50,979 nucleotides of DNA from Yinghuangia soli (GCF_021502675.1 NZ_JAKFHA010000029.1:53844-104822), one strand, 5' to 3'. Numbered from the stretch's first letter, positions 32,966 to 41,855 are shown. Made by a program: numbers and translations. The notes: generated by a model not told the origin, from the sequence alone.

Positions 32966-33469
32966 TCAGAAGCCGGTACGCGGGCCGGGCAGGCGGACCG
33001 GGTGGTGGGTCAGGTCGTGCGGGACGTACTTGTAGCCGACCCTGCGCACCGTCGCGAGGCGGTAGCGGTGCCGGGCGCCCAGCTTCCGGCGCAGCCGCGC
33101 TATGTGCACGTCCACCGTGCGCCCGCCGCCCGCCTCCGGGTAGCCCCATACGGTCTCCATCAGCTGGCGGCGCGTGAAGACCTGCTTGGGGTGCAGCAAC
33201 AGGTAGGCGAGAAGCTCGAATTCCAGGAACGTCAGCTCCAGCGTGCGGACCCCGACGGACGTGGTGCGCTCCTCCAGGCAGACCCGGAGGCCGTCGTCGA
33301 CGAGCAGCCCCTCGGTGCTGCGGTGCGCGGTCGAGCCGCGGTGGCCGCGCGGCGGGCCGGCGGGTTCGGCGGACGCGGATAAGCGCCCGTCCGGCGGTAT
33401 GTCGCCACGGCGAGCGAGCCCGGCTCCGAACGCTGGGCCGTGGAGTGCCCGAGTGGGTGCGTGCGTCAT
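32966..33469 (-). CDS. Stand-alone OmpR/PhoB-type winged-helix regulator
   Basis: The protein has 167 residues. The C-terminal half is a complete OmpR-type effector domain: LELTFLEFELLAYLLLHPKQVFTRRQLMETVWGYPEAGGGRTVDVHIARLRRKLG and YRLATVRRVGYKYVP. The N-terminal half is Pro/Arg/Gly-rich and has no receiver domain, so there is no phosphorylation site and the protein probably responds to another signal or acts constitutively. ATG 33469 follows AAGGGAG at somewhat long spacing. A palindrome GTCACA-N13-TGTGAC (33650-33674) lies upstream and may be its operator. Confidence 0.78.
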   Translation of the reverse strand: MTHAPTRALHGPAFGAGLARRGDIPPDGRLSASAEPAGPPRGHRGSTAHRSTEGLLVDDGLRVCLEERTTSVGVRTLELTFLEFELLAYLLLHPKQVFTRRQLMETVWGYPEAGGGRTVDVHIARLRRKLGARHRYRLATVRRVGYKYVPHDLTHHPVRLPGPRTGF

Positions 33470-33649
33470 CGCGCTGTGTCTCCCTTGGGAAGGCCCGCGG
33501 TCCGCATCGTGTCCGCCCGGCGGGGAGGCCGGGGGCCGGGTGCGGAGCGGGCGGACTCGGCACGGGGAGGGACCGCCGGTCCGGCCGCCGCCGGGTGGCC
33601 TGGGCGAACCCGCCCCGCGTGGCGGGCGGCGCGTTTTGTGCAGCATCGA

Positions 33650-33674
33650 GTCACATCCCCCGTGTGTCTGTGAC
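33650..33674. promoter_or_regulatory. Inverted repeat GTCACA-N13-TGTGAC
   Basis: Six-bp perfect arms, 180 bp upstream of the winged-helix gene, in a region that is AT-richer than usual (GTCAAACAAACATCAC follows). Possible operator or promoter region; the intergenic gap 33470-33756 otherwise holds no gene I can support. Confidence 0.3.
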
Positions 33675-33756
33675 GGCCAGTCAAACAAACATCACTTTGG
33701 GTGTCCAGGGGCGTGGGGGCACTCGTGTGACCTGATGGTGCGACGCGCTGATGCTG

Positions 33757-34056
33757 CTACGCGGCGTGCCGCGGACCTGCCGCGCGCGCTGCCGGACGAC
33801 GGGATGCCGGGGGCTGCGCGGCCCGCAGCAGGGCGAGCCGGTCGGCGGTCGTCCGGCCGCCCCAAATGCCCTGCGGCTGCCGGGTGGACAGCGCCCAGTC
33901 CAGGCACCGGGCGCGCACCGGGCAGGCCGCGCACACGCGCAGGGCCGCAGCGTGCCCGGAATCCCCGTCCTGGGGAGCGGCGTCGGTGTCCTGGAACATC
34001 GCCGGGTCGCTGCCCCGGCACGCCGCCGCGGCCATCCACGTCATCGAATCGTCCAT
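33757..34056 (-). CDS. WhiB family transcriptional regulator
   Basis: Ninety-nine residues. The four iron-sulphur cluster cysteines are C13, C42, C45 and C51 (ACRGSDPAMF, VCAACPVRARC), followed by the beta-turn GIWGG at 63-67 and a basic C-terminus (residues 68-99, many Arg). WhiB-like proteins bind a 4Fe-4S cluster and usually act with the principal sigma factor. The ATG at 34056 has GGAGG upstream; the open frame extends further upstream only through unrelated sequence. The gene follows transketolase on the same strand and may be read through from it. Confidence 0.9.
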   Translation of the reverse strand: MDDSMTWMAAAACRGSDPAMFQDTDAAPQDGDSGHAAALRVCAACPVRARCLDWALSTRQPQGIWGGRTTADRLALLRAAQPPASRRPAARAAGPRHAA

Positions 34057-34104
34057 CGAAGTTCCACCTCCGGCCATCCCCGGTGCCCCGAACCGCGTTC
34101 TGCA

Positions 34105-34158
34105 TTCATCCGGTTCATCCGGTTCATCCGGCTCAAACGGTTCGACCGGTTCATCCGG
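34105..34158. repeat. Six 9-bp tandem units (TTCATCCGG)
   Basis: Four exact copies and two degenerate ones (CTCAAACGG, TTCGACCGG) fill the gap between the transketolase stop and the WhiB start, overlapping the last codons of transketolase. On the minus strand the unit reads CCGGATGAA. Confidence 0.85.
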
Positions 34159-36370
34159 ACGCGAGGCCGGCGAGCTGCGCGAGGCTCTGCCGGGCAGCAT
34201 GCGCGACCGCCTCCGCGGTGAGGCCGAACTTGCGGTACAGCACCTGGTGTTCCGCGGACGCGCCGAAGTCGCGCAGGCCGACCACGCGGCCCGCGTCGCC
34301 GACCAGGTCGCGCCACGGCATGGCCACCCCGGCCTCGACCGCGACCCGCGCCCTGACCTGCGGCGGGAGCACCATGTCGCGGTAGTCGCAGCGCTGTTCG
34401 TCGAACCACTCGCGGCACGGCATGGAGACCACGCGGGCCGCGACCCCGTCCCGGGCCAGCATGTCCTGCGCATCGAGCGCGAGGGCGACCTCCGAACCGG
34501 TGGCGATCAGCAGCACCTCGGGCTCGTGCGGCAGCGGCTCCGGCGCGTCCCGCAGGATGTAGCCGCCGTACGCCGCCTCCGAGGCCAGCGAGCACGCGGC
34601 AGGACCGCGGCCGCGGTCCAGGACCGGGAGTTCCTGCCGGGACAGCGCCAACGCCACGGGCCCGTCGGTGCGTTCGACGGCCGCCCGCCAGCAGGCCACC
34701 GTCTCGTTCGCGTCGGCCGGCCGGACCACCGCGAGCCCGGGTATCGCGCGCAGCGCGGCCAGATGCTCCACCGGCTGGTGGGTCGGCCCGTCCTCGCCCA
34801 GCCCGACCGAGTCGTGCGTCCACAGGTAGACCACCGGGAGCCCGGCCATCGCGGCCAGCCGCACCGTGGGCCGCATGTAGTCGCTGAACGCCAGGAACGT
34901 CGAGCCGTACGGCCGGGTGAGCCCGTGCGCCGCGATCCCGTTCATGATCGCGCCCATCGCATGCTCGCGGACCCCGAAGTGCACCGTGCGGCCGTACGGG
35001 TCGCCCGGCCACCCCCGGGGCATGCGCGACTCCGGCAGGAAGGACGCCTCGGCCGGCATCGTGGTACTCGTGCTGGACGCCAAGTCGGCCGAACCGCCCC
35101 ACAGTTCGGGCAGCCGGTCGGCGACCGCGGCGAGCACCGCACCGGACGCCTCCCGGGTGGCGATCGGGCCGTCCCCGGGATCGAACACCGGCAGCGCGTC
35201 GTGCCAGTCGAGCGGCAGCCGCCCGGCGCGCAGCCTGCCGAGCAGTGCGGCGCGCTGCGGATCCGCGGTCTTCCAGCGGGCGTAGTCGCTCATCCAGTGC
35301 ACCCGGGCGCGCGTGCCGCGGTCGCGGACCAGCCGCACGTGCTCCAGGATTTCCGGTTCGACCGCGAACGCCTCGCCGGGCGCGAAGCCCAGCAGCTTTT
35401 TGACCGCGGCCACTTCGTCCTCGCCGAGCGCCGAGCCGTGCGCGCGGCCGGTTCCGGACAGGCCGGGTGCGGGCCAGCCGATCACGGTGCGCAGCACGAT
35501 CAGCGACGGGCGCGTGCTCTCGCCCTGCGCGGCCGCGATCGCGGCGAGCAGCGTGTCGACGTCCTCGACGTACTGGCCGGTCGCGGTGAAGTCGACGGTC
35601 TGGACGTGCCATCCGTACGCCCGGTAGCGGGCCGGCACGTCCTCGGACAGCGCGGTCTGCGTACTGCCGTCGATCGAGATGCCGTTCTGGTCGTAGAACG
35701 CGATGAGGTTGCCGAGTTCCTGGTGCCCGGCCAGCGAGGACGCCTCCGCGCAGACCCCTTCCATCAGGTCGCCGTCCGAGGCGATCACGTAGACGAAGTG
35801 GTCGAACGGGCTTGCTCCTGCGGGTGGTTCCGGATCGAGCAGGCCGCGCACGCGCCGGGCGGCCATCGCCATGCCGACCGCGTTGGCGAAGCCCTGGCCG
35901 AGCGGGCCGGTGGTGACCTCCACGCCGGGCGTATGCCGCAGCTCCGGGTGGCCCGGCGTCGCCGAGCCCCAAGTGCGCAGTGCGCGCAGGTCGTCGAGTT
36001 CCAGGCCGTAGCCGGAGAAGTAGAGCTGGATGTAGAGGAGCAGCGAGGCGTGCCCGCAGGACAGGACGAGCCGGTCGCGGCCGATCCACTCGGGGTCCGC
36101 CGGGTCGTGCCGCATGACCTGCTGGTGCAGCAGGTAGGCCAGCGGGGCCAGGCTCATCGCGGTCCCGGGATGCCCGTTGCCCTTGTGCTGCACGGCGTCG
36201 GCGGCCAGGACGCGGGCGGTGTCCACGGCGCGCACGTCGGCGGTGGTCCAGCCGGCCGCCTGCGCGAGGGGCAGGGCGAGCGCGGGGTCGCGGCGCCGGA
36301 GCGGCGGTGCGCCGGCGGGGCCGCCCGGATCGGCGGCGCGGACGGAATCGGCGGCCGGGGACTCGGGCAT
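34151..36370 (-). CDS. tkt: Transketolase
   Basis: At 739 residues, it matches the usual transketolase length plus a 40-residue N-terminal extension. Features: NGHPGTAMSLAPLAYLLH, the thiamine-diphosphate motif ASDGDLMEGVCAEASSLAGH with DQNGISIDG, the pyrimidine domain (FGVREHAMGAIMNGIAAHG, STFLAFSDYMRP, WTHDSVGLGEDGPTHQP) and the C-terminal domain from about 610. It transfers two-carbon units between sugar phosphates in the pentose phosphate pathway. No transaldolase or zwf is adjacent, so it is likely a second copy in the genome. ATG 36370 follows AGAGGTG. Confidence 0.92.
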   Translation of the reverse strand: MPESPAADSVRAADPGGPAGAPPLRRRDPALALPLAQAAGWTTADVRAVDTARVLAADAVQHKGNGHPGTAMSLAPLAYLLHQQVMRHDPADPEWIGRDRLVLSCGHASLLLYIQLYFSGYGLELDDLRALRTWGSATPGHPELRHTPGVEVTTGPLGQGFANAVGMAMAARRVRGLLDPEPPAGASPFDHFVYVIASDGDLMEGVCAEASSLAGHQELGNLIAFYDQNGISIDGSTQTALSEDVPARYRAYGWHVQTVDFTATGQYVEDVDTLLAAIAAAQGESTRPSLIVLRTVIGWPAPGLSGTGRAHGSALGEDEVAAVKKLLGFAPGEAFAVEPEILEHVRLVRDRGTRARVHWMSDYARWKTADPQRAALLGRLRAGRLPLDWHDALPVFDPGDGPIATREASGAVLAAVADRLPELWGGSADLASSTSTTMPAEASFLPESRMPRGWPGDPYGRTVHFGVREHAMGAIMNGIAAHGLTRPYGSTFLAFSDYMRPTVRLAAMAGLPVVYLWTHDSVGLGEDGPTHQPVEHLAALRAIPGLAVVRPADANETVACWRAAVERTDGPVALALSRQELPVLDRGRGPAACSLASEAAYGGYILRDAPEPLPHEPEVLLIATGSEVALALDAQDMLARDGVAARVVSMPCREWFDEQRCDYRDMVLPPQVRARVAVEAGVAMPWRDLVGDAGRVVGLRDFGASAEHQVLYRKFGLTAEAVAHAARQSLAQLAGLASG

Positions 36371-36389
36371 GGGTCACCTCTCGCGAAGA

Positions 36390-36420
36390 CGGGGCAGCGG
36401 TCCTCTTGACCGCTGCCCCG
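36390..36420 (-). terminator. Terminator between the flavin reductase and transketolase genes
   Basis: A 13-pair perfect stem (arms CGGGGCAGCGGTC and GACCGCTGCCCCG, loop CTCTT), 50 bp after the siderophore-interacting protein stop on the minus strand. Confidence 0.75.
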
Positions 36421-36472
36421 CTCGCGCAGGGGCATTCGCCGGCGCGGGCCGCCGATGATGCCGCCGCTGCCG

Positions 36473-37333
36473 CTACTGGCCCGGCTCGTCGTCCTCGGGG
36501 AGGTGCGGGGTGCCGCCGGCCAGTGTCTCGGCGAGCAGGTCGTCGTCGGTCGCGCCGCGCCGCCAGTAGCCGGTGAAGGTGACCGACTTGCGGTCGAATC
36601 CGCGGTCCCGGACCAGGTTGCGGCGTACGGCCTTGACCGAGCCGGCCTCGCCCGCGATCCACGCGTACGGGGTGCCCTCGGGCAGTTCCGCCGCCTCGAC
36701 CGCGGCGGGCAGCGCGTCGGCGCCGTCCCGGACCAGCCAGGTCACCTCGGCGTCGGCCTCGGTGGGCAGTTCACGGCGGTCGCCCTCGTGCGGCACCGAG
36801 ATCCACACCTTCGCCGGCAGGCCGGCGGGCAGCCAGCGCAGGATGCCCTCGACGGCGGGCAGCGCGGTCTCGTCGGCGGTGACCAGCACCCAGTCCGTGC
36901 CGTCCGGCAGTTCGAAGTCGACGCCGCCGTTGGCCGGCGACGAGGGGCCGATCACCACGACGCGGTCGCCGGGCGCGGCCTTCTGCGCCCAGCGCGATGC
37001 GGGGCCGAGGTCGCCGTGCAGCGCGAAGTCGACGTCCACCTCGTCGGGTTCGCGGCGGGCGTCGCGGACCGTGTAGGTGCGCATGACCGCGCGGGTCTCC
37101 GCGGGGACCGCCATCCACTGCGCGAACCAGTCCTCGCCGGCGTCGACCGGGACCACGGGGGCGTCCTGGCCGGGGTGCGGCAGGAAGATCTTCAGCCGCT
37201 GGTCGCGGCCGTCGCTGACGAAGGCCTTCAGGTCCTCGCCGCCGAACGTGACGCGGACCATGTCGGGGCCGATCCGGTCGGCGCGCAGCACGGTGAGGTC
37301 GAAGAACCGGTAGGGGAGCTCGGGGGTGGTCAT
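36473..37333 (-). CDS. Siderophore-interacting protein (FAD-dependent ferric reductase)
   Basis: A 286-residue SIP family flavoprotein. The FAD-binding RTYTVRDAR is near residue 85, the N-terminal FAD domain has RVTFGGEDL, and the C-terminal NAD(P)H-binding domain has TADETALPAVEGILRWLP and WIAGEAGSVKAVRRNL. Such enzymes reduce Fe(III)-siderophore complexes in the cytoplasm so that iron is released. Its position next to an iron-siderophore ABC system agrees. ATG 37333 follows CAGGAG. No iron box is visible directly upstream. Confidence 0.9.
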   Translation of the reverse strand: MTTPELPYRFFDLTVLRADRIGPDMVRVTFGGEDLKAFVSDGRDQRLKIFLPHPGQDAPVVPVDAGEDWFAQWMAVPAETRAVMRTYTVRDARREPDEVDVDFALHGDLGPASRWAQKAAPGDRVVVIGPSSPANGGVDFELPDGTDWVLVTADETALPAVEGILRWLPAGLPAKVWISVPHEGDRRELPTEADAEVTWLVRDGADALPAAVEAAELPEGTPYAWIAGEAGSVKAVRRNLVRDRGFDRKSVTFTGYWRRGATDDDLLAETLAGGTPHLPEDDEPGQ

Positions 37334-37403
37334 CGCGGGGCTCCTGTCGTCGTACGGAAGCAGGCGTACGGAGTGCGGAGTTCGGGGGAGGGTGCGGAAG
37401 TGC

Positions 37404-37496
37404 GGGCGGGGGGGGCGGGGCCCCCCCCCGGGGCCCCCCCGCGGCGGGGGCGGGGGGGGGGTTTTGGGGGGGGGGGGGGGTGGGGGGGGGGGGGGC
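37404..37496. other. G/C homopolymer block, possible assembly artefact
   Basis: Between the SIP and binding-protein genes, about 93 bases consist almost only of G runs (up to about 14), with a C block at 37421-37440 and a lone TTTT. No normal coding or terminator sequence looks like this. Slippage or collapse at a strong GC hairpin during sequencing is more likely than real sequence, although G-quadruplex formation cannot be excluded. Confidence 0.6.
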
Positions 37497-37504
37497 GCCG
37501 GCCC

Positions 37505-37520
37505 GGGCGGCCGGCCGCCC
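37505..37520 (-). terminator. Hairpin after the binding-protein gene
   Basis: GGGCGGCC followed at once by GGCCGCCC, a perfect 16-bp palindrome seven bases past the stop of the gene at 37527. The adjoining homopolymer block may be its corrupted continuation. Confidence 0.45.
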
Positions 37521-37526
37521 CCGGGA

Positions 37527-38582
37527 TCAGGCGGCCTTCTTGGCCTTGCCGAGCGCGTCGGCGAGCTGCTCGAGGACCGGCGCGAAGCCCGCGTACGAGA
37601 AGCGCGGCTCGCTCGCCCACGGGAAGACCTGGCCGGCCTTGACCGCGGCCAGCTCGTTCCAGGTCGGCTTCGCGGCGAGGTCCTTGGGCTGCAGGGCCGA
37701 GGAGCGGTTGTCGAGGATGATCACGTCGGGGCGGTACTTGCCGGCGTTCTCCCAGCTCAGGCTCTCGAAGTAGCCCTGCGGGTCGAGCTTGTCCGGCACG
37801 ATGAAGTCGACGCCGAGCTCCTTGAAGAACTGCAGGTCGGCGGACTGCGCCGGGTTGGACGTGTAGAACAGGTCGGCGGACCCGGACGCGGCCAGGACCT
37901 TGAGGCCGCCGTTCGCCTTGACGGCCTGGCGCAGCTTCTCCGCGGCGGCCTCGAAGCGGGCCTTGGCGTCGACGGTCTTCTGCGCCTTGACGTCCGCGCC
38001 GAGCGATGCGGCCAGCTCGGTGTAGCGGGCCAGGATGTCGGCCATCTTGGCGCCCTTGGCGACCCGGATCGCGGCGGTCGGCGCGAGCGGGACGATCTTG
38101 TCCTTGCTGTCCGCCGGGACGTACCAGAGCTCGTCGTCGTCGTACACGTTGGTGATGAGCAGCTCGGGCTGCAGCGCCGCGTACTTCTCGATGGCGAACT
38201 GGCCGTACTCGTTGCCGATGATGGTGACCTTGTCGACCGCCACGTCGCCGGCCTGCACGTCGGCCTTGCCGTCCGCGGTCTTCGTCGGGCCGAAGACGCC
38301 GACGCAGTCGAGCCCGTAGTCCTTGAGGACCGCGGCGCTGCCGATGAACGCGACGATGCGCTTCGGGGTCTTCTTGGCGGTCACGGTCTGCCCGCGGTCG
38401 TCCTTGAAGCTCCACGGGCCGTTCCCGGAACCGGCTTCCGGCGCCCCCGTGTTGCCGGTGCTGCCCGCGGTGTCCTTCTTGTCGTCGCTGCCGCACGCGG
38501 TGGCGAGCGCACCCAGGCCGAGGGCGGCCCCTGCGGCGAGGATTCTGCGCCGGGTGGGGGAGACGGCGGGAACGTGCGGCAT
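37527..38582 (-). CDS. Iron-siderophore ABC transporter substrate-binding lipoprotein
   Basis: The protein has 351 residues. A twin-arginine-containing signal (TRRRILAAGAALGLGALATAC) ends in a lipobox Cys, so it is lipid-anchored. The PBP class III domain follows: FKDDRGQTVTAKKTPKRIVAFIGSAAVLKDYGLDCVGVFG, YAALQPELLITNV and AVKAGQVFPW. It should bind ferric siderophore and deliver it to the divergently encoded permeases. The ATG at 38582 follows AAGGAG at seven bases. The iron box at 38691 is 110 bp upstream. Confidence 0.9.
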   Translation of the reverse strand: MPHVPAVSPTRRRILAAGAALGLGALATACGSDDKKDTAGSTGNTGAPEAGSGNGPWSFKDDRGQTVTAKKTPKRIVAFIGSAAVLKDYGLDCVGVFGPTKTADGKADVQAGDVAVDKVTIIGNEYGQFAIEKYAALQPELLITNVYDDDELWYVPADSKDKIVPLAPTAAIRVAKGAKMADILARYTELAASLGADVKAQKTVDAKARFEAAAEKLRQAVKANGGLKVLAASGSADLFYTSNPAQSADLQFFKELGVDFIVPDKLDPQGYFESLSWENAGKYRPDVIILDNRSSALQPKDLAAKPTWNELAAVKAGQVFPWASEPRFSYAGFAPVLEQLADALGKAKKAA

Positions 38583-38690
38583 GGAACTGCTCCTTCGCGG
38601 AGACGGGAGTCGTCGGGGCGGCCGCAGGCAGGAGCGCACCACCGCGGGGGCGCGGCGGAGAAACGGGTACCTACCGGCGGGTTCGAGGGC

Positions 38691-38709
38691 TTAGGTTAAC
38701 CTAACCTCA
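38691..38709. promoter_or_regulatory. Iron box (DmdR/IdeR/DtxR-type operator)
   Basis: TTAGGTTAACCTAACCTCA matches the consensus TTAGGTTAGSCTAACCTAA at 17 of 19 positions. It lies midway between the divergent binding-protein and permease genes, so both should be repressed when iron is plentiful and expressed under iron limitation. Confidence 0.85.
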
Positions 38710-38771
38710 CTTGATGTCCAGGGGCCGGGGTGAACGTCACATTCCGGCCGGTGTGCGAACGGAGCACGTGT

Positions 38772-39860
38772 GTGAGAGCCGCGCCGTCGAGCAGCCCGCC
38801 GCAACCGCGGCAGGCCGAGTCGACTGCAGCCGCTGCGGGGGCCACCGCCCTTGCGGAGAAAGCGACTTCGCGACGACAGATACCGACAGCCGTCGGCATC
38901 TGCGGCTCGCTCCTGCTGCTCGTCGCGGCCGTCCTGCTCAGCCTCGCGCTCGGCTCTCGGCCGCTGAGTATCGGCCAAGTCTGGGACGGCCTCTTCCATC
39001 CCGGTTCGACCGGATATGCGGTCGTGCACGACATGCGCCTGCCGCGCACCGTGCTCGGTCTCCTCGTCGGCGTGTCGCTCGGCGTGGCCGGCGCGGTCAT
39101 GCAGGCGGTCACCCGCAACCCGCTCGCCGACCCCGGTCTGCTCGGCATCAACGCCGGAGCCTCCGCCGCAGTGGTCACCGCCATCGTGATGTTCGGGGTC
39201 ACCAGCTTCACCGGCTACATCTGGTTCGCGTTCGCCGGCGCGGCGATCGTCACCGCCCTGGTCTACGCGGTCGGCGGCGGCCGCAGCGCCACCCCGGCCC
39301 GGCTCGCACTGGCCGGCACCGCACTCAACGCGGCCCTCTTCTCCTACGTCCAGGCCGCCATGCTGGTCGACAGCTCCGCACTCGACGACATGCGCTTCTG
39401 GACGGTCGGCTCGCTGGCCAGCGCCGAGATGGGCACCGCCGCCAAGCTCGGCCCGTTCGTCGCGGTCGGCCTGCTCCTCGCCCTCGCCCTGGCCCGCCCG
39501 CTCAACGCCCTCGCCCTCGGCGACGAAGCGGCGAAGGGCCTCGGCGGCCGGCCGGACCGCACCCGGGCCGGCGCCCTGGTCGCGGTCACCCTGCTGTGCG
39601 GCGCGGCCACCGCGGCCTGCGGCCCGCTGGTCTTCGTCGGCCTGCTCATGCCGCATGCGGTACGCACCTTCACCGGTCCGGACCTGCGCCGCCTCGTCCC
39701 GTACTGCGCGGTCCTCACCCCGGTGCTGCTGCTCGGCGCGGACGTCCTGGGGCGCGTCATGGCCCGCCCCTCCGAGGTCCAGGTCGGCACCGTCACGTCG
39801 GTCGTCGGCGGCATCGGCTTCCTGATCCTGCTGCGCCGCGCCAAGGAGGTGCGCGCATGA
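38772..39860 (+). CDS. Iron-siderophore ABC permease (FecCD family), first subunit
   Basis: A 362-residue membrane protein with about nine helices. The conserved MRLPRTVLGLLVGVSLGVAGAVMQAVTRNPLADPGLLGINAGAS and the late GPLVFVGLLMPHAVRTFTGPDLRRLVP are diagnostic. The start is GTG 38772 because GGAG lies seven bases upstream; an upstream GTG at 38730 is in frame but has a poorer site. The stop overlaps the next ATG by four bases. It forms the channel with the second permease. Confidence 0.88.
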   Translation: MRAAPSSSPPQPRQAESTAAAAGATALAEKATSRRQIPTAVGICGSLLLLVAAVLLSLALGSRPLSIGQVWDGLFHPGSTGYAVVHDMRLPRTVLGLLVGVSLGVAGAVMQAVTRNPLADPGLLGINAGASAAVVTAIVMFGVTSFTGYIWFAFAGAAIVTALVYAVGGGRSATPARLALAGTALNAALFSYVQAAMLVDSSALDDMRFWTVGSLASAEMGTAAKLGPFVAVGLLLALALARPLNALALGDEAAKGLGGRPDRTRAGALVAVTLLCGAATAACGPLVFVGLLMPHAVRTFTGPDLRRLVPYCAVLTPVLLLGADVLGRVMARPSEVQVGTVTSVVGGIGFLILLRRAKEVRA

Positions 39861-40927
39861 GCACCGGCATCCGCATCGGCAAGACGCATGCGAGCCGCGA
39901 CCGTTCGCTGCGCGTCGGCCCCCTGTCGGTACGCTTCCGGCCGCGCGCGATGCTGGCCGCCCTGGCCTGCGCGGCCGCCGCCCTGGCCATTGCGGTGGTC
40001 CTCATCGGCAGCGGCGACTACCCGCTCGGCCCCGGCAAGGTCGTCGACGCGGTGTTCGGCAACGGCAACCCGGCCGACGTCTTCATCGTCCGCGAACTCC
40101 GGCTCCCGCGGGCCGGGGTGGCGCTGCTGGTCGGCGCCGCGCTCGGCCTGTCCGGGGCGGTCTTCCAGGCCGTCGTGCGCAACCCGCTCGGCAGCCCCGA
40201 CCTGCTCGGCTTCACGTCCGGCTCGGCGGCCGGCGCGCTCGTGATGATCGTCCTGGTCGGCAGCGGAGCCGGGGCGGTGGCCTTCGGCGCCGCGGCCGGC
40301 GGGCTGCTGGCCGGCGTCCTGGTCTACGTGCTCGCCTGGCGGCGCGGCGTGCACGGCTTCCGCCTGGTGCTCACTGGCATCGGCGTCACCGCGATCCTGA
40401 CCGGGGTCAACGGCTACCTCATGACGCGCGCCAAACTCGTCGAGGCGCAGCGCGCGTTGCTGTGGATGACGGGCAACCTCGACGGCCGCGACTGGGCCGA
40501 CGTGATGCCGCTCGCGGTCGCGATGGCCGTCCTCGTCCCCGCACTGGTGATCGGCTGCGGCCCGGCGCTGCGCATGCTGGAGATGGGCGACGACGCCGCG
40601 GCCGCGCTCGGGGTCCGCGTGGAACGCGTCCGGCTGGTGCTGCTGGCCGGGGCGATCGTGCTGGTCGCGCTGGCCGCCGCGGCCGCCGGACCGGTCTCGT
40701 TCGTGGCGCTCACCGCACCGCAACTGGCCCGCCGCCTCACCGCGGCACCCGGCCCCAACCTGCTGCCGTCGCTCTTCATGGGCGCGGTGCTGCTGGTGGG
40801 GTCGGACTGGATCGCGCAGCGCGCGTTCTCCGACAACCCGCTCCCGGTCGGTGTGGTCACCGGCCTGCTCGGCGGCGGATACCTGGTGGCGATGCTCGCG
40901 GCCCAGCGCCGCGCGGGAAGGATCTGA
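39857..40927 (+). CDS. Iron-siderophore ABC permease (FecCD family), second subunit
   Basis: A 356-residue permease. Conserved segments: RELRLPRAGVALLVGAALGLSGAVFQAVVRNPLGSPDLLGFTSGSA, and GPVSFVALTAPQLARRLTAAPG near 280. AAGGAGGT lies ideally upstream, inside the end of the previous gene, and the ATGA overlap indicates translational coupling. It dimerises with the first subunit and is driven by the ATPase encoded next. Confidence 0.9.
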   Translation: MSTGIRIGKTHASRDRSLRVGPLSVRFRPRAMLAALACAAAALAIAVVLIGSGDYPLGPGKVVDAVFGNGNPADVFIVRELRLPRAGVALLVGAALGLSGAVFQAVVRNPLGSPDLLGFTSGSAAGALVMIVLVGSGAGAVAFGAAAGGLLAGVLVYVLAWRRGVHGFRLVLTGIGVTAILTGVNGYLMTRAKLVEAQRALLWMTGNLDGRDWADVMPLAVAMAVLVPALVIGCGPALRMLEMGDDAAAALGVRVERVRLVLLAGAIVLVALAAAAAGPVSFVALTAPQLARRLTAAPGPNLLPSLFMGAVLLVGSDWIAQRAFSDNPLPVGVVTGLLGGGYLVAMLAAQRRAGRI

Positions 40928-40933
40928 CGGACA

Positions 40934-41818
40934 GTGAGCGCGATGACCGACAAGGCCGGCGTGACCGCCGTACCGCCCGCACCCCGTTCCGCGGCCGGCG
41001 CCGGACCCGGCACCGCCGAGCCCCGGCTGCACGGCGACGCCCTGACCCTGGGCTACGACAAGCGCACCATCGCCACCGACCTCACGGTGGCGATCCCGGA
41101 CCGCTCGTTCACCGTGATCGTGGGCCCCAACGCGTGCGGCAAGTCCACCCTGCTGCGTGCCCTGGCCCGCATGATCAAGCCGTCCCGCGGCCACGTGCTG
41201 CTCGACGGCCGCGACATCTCCGCGCTGCCCGCGAAGCAGGTCGCCCGGACGCTCGGGCTGCTGCCGCAGAGCTCGATCGCGCCGGACGGCATCACGGTCG
41301 CCGACCTGGTGGCCCGCGGCCGCTATCCGCACCAGAAGCTGCTGCGCCAGTGGTCCCCGGACGACGAGCGGGTGGTCGCGGCGTCGATGGAGGCCACCGG
41401 GGTCGCCGAGCTCGCCGACCGCGCGGTCGACGAACTCTCCGGCGGGCAGCGGCAGCGTGTGTGGATCGCGATGGCGCTGGCCCAGGAGACGCCGCTGCTG
41501 CTGCTCGACGAGCCGACCACGTTCCTGGACATCGCGTACCAGATCGAGGTGCTCGACCTGTGCGCCCGGCTGCACCGCGAGGAGGACCGCACGCTCGTCG
41601 CGGTCCTGCACGACCTCAACCAGGCGACCCGCTATGCGACGCACCTGATCGCGATGCGGGACGGCCGCATCGTCGCCGAGGGCGCGCCCGCCGAGGTGGT
41701 CACCGCCGAACTCGTCGAAGAGGTCTTCCACGTGCCGTGCCGCATCATCGACGACCCGGAGACCGGCACGCCGCTGGTCATCCCGGCCGCACCGGGCACC
41801 CCGCTCGGGGTCCGCTGA
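40934..41818 (+). CDS. Iron-siderophore ABC transporter ATPase
   Basis: The protein has 294 residues. Walker [10 protein letters not shown] is near residue 68 (Ala replaces the common Gly of GPNGCGKST, without affecting the core), the signature is [17 protein letters not shown], Walker [13 protein letters not shown], and the switch His is in VLHDLNQA. It powers ferric siderophore uptake. The GTG at 40934 is taken as the start; the ATG at 40943 is an alternative. It is seven bases downstream of the second permease and completes the operon. Confidence 0.9.
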   Translation: MSAMTDKAGVTAVPPAPRSAAGAGPGTAEPRLHGDALTLGYDKRTIATDLTVAIPDRSFTVIVGPNACGKSTLLRALARMIKPSRGHVLLDGRDISALPAKQVARTLGLLPQSSIAPDGITVADLVARGRYPHQKLLRQWSPDDERVVAASMEATGVAELADRAVDELSGGQRQRVWIAMALAQETPLLLLDEPTTFLDIAYQIEVLDLCARLHREEDRTLVAVLHDLNQATRYATHLIAMRDGRIVAEGAPAEVVTAELVEEVFHVPCRIIDDPETGTPLVIPAAPGTPLGVR

Positions 41819-41855
41819 CCGTGCGCCCGGGCCCGGACACGGACCCGGAAACAGA

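Noticed and set aside
34041-36662. Long minus-strand frame over transketolase
   Set aside because: It lies in another frame of the transketolase gene and is low-complexity Arg/Gly/Pro sequence.
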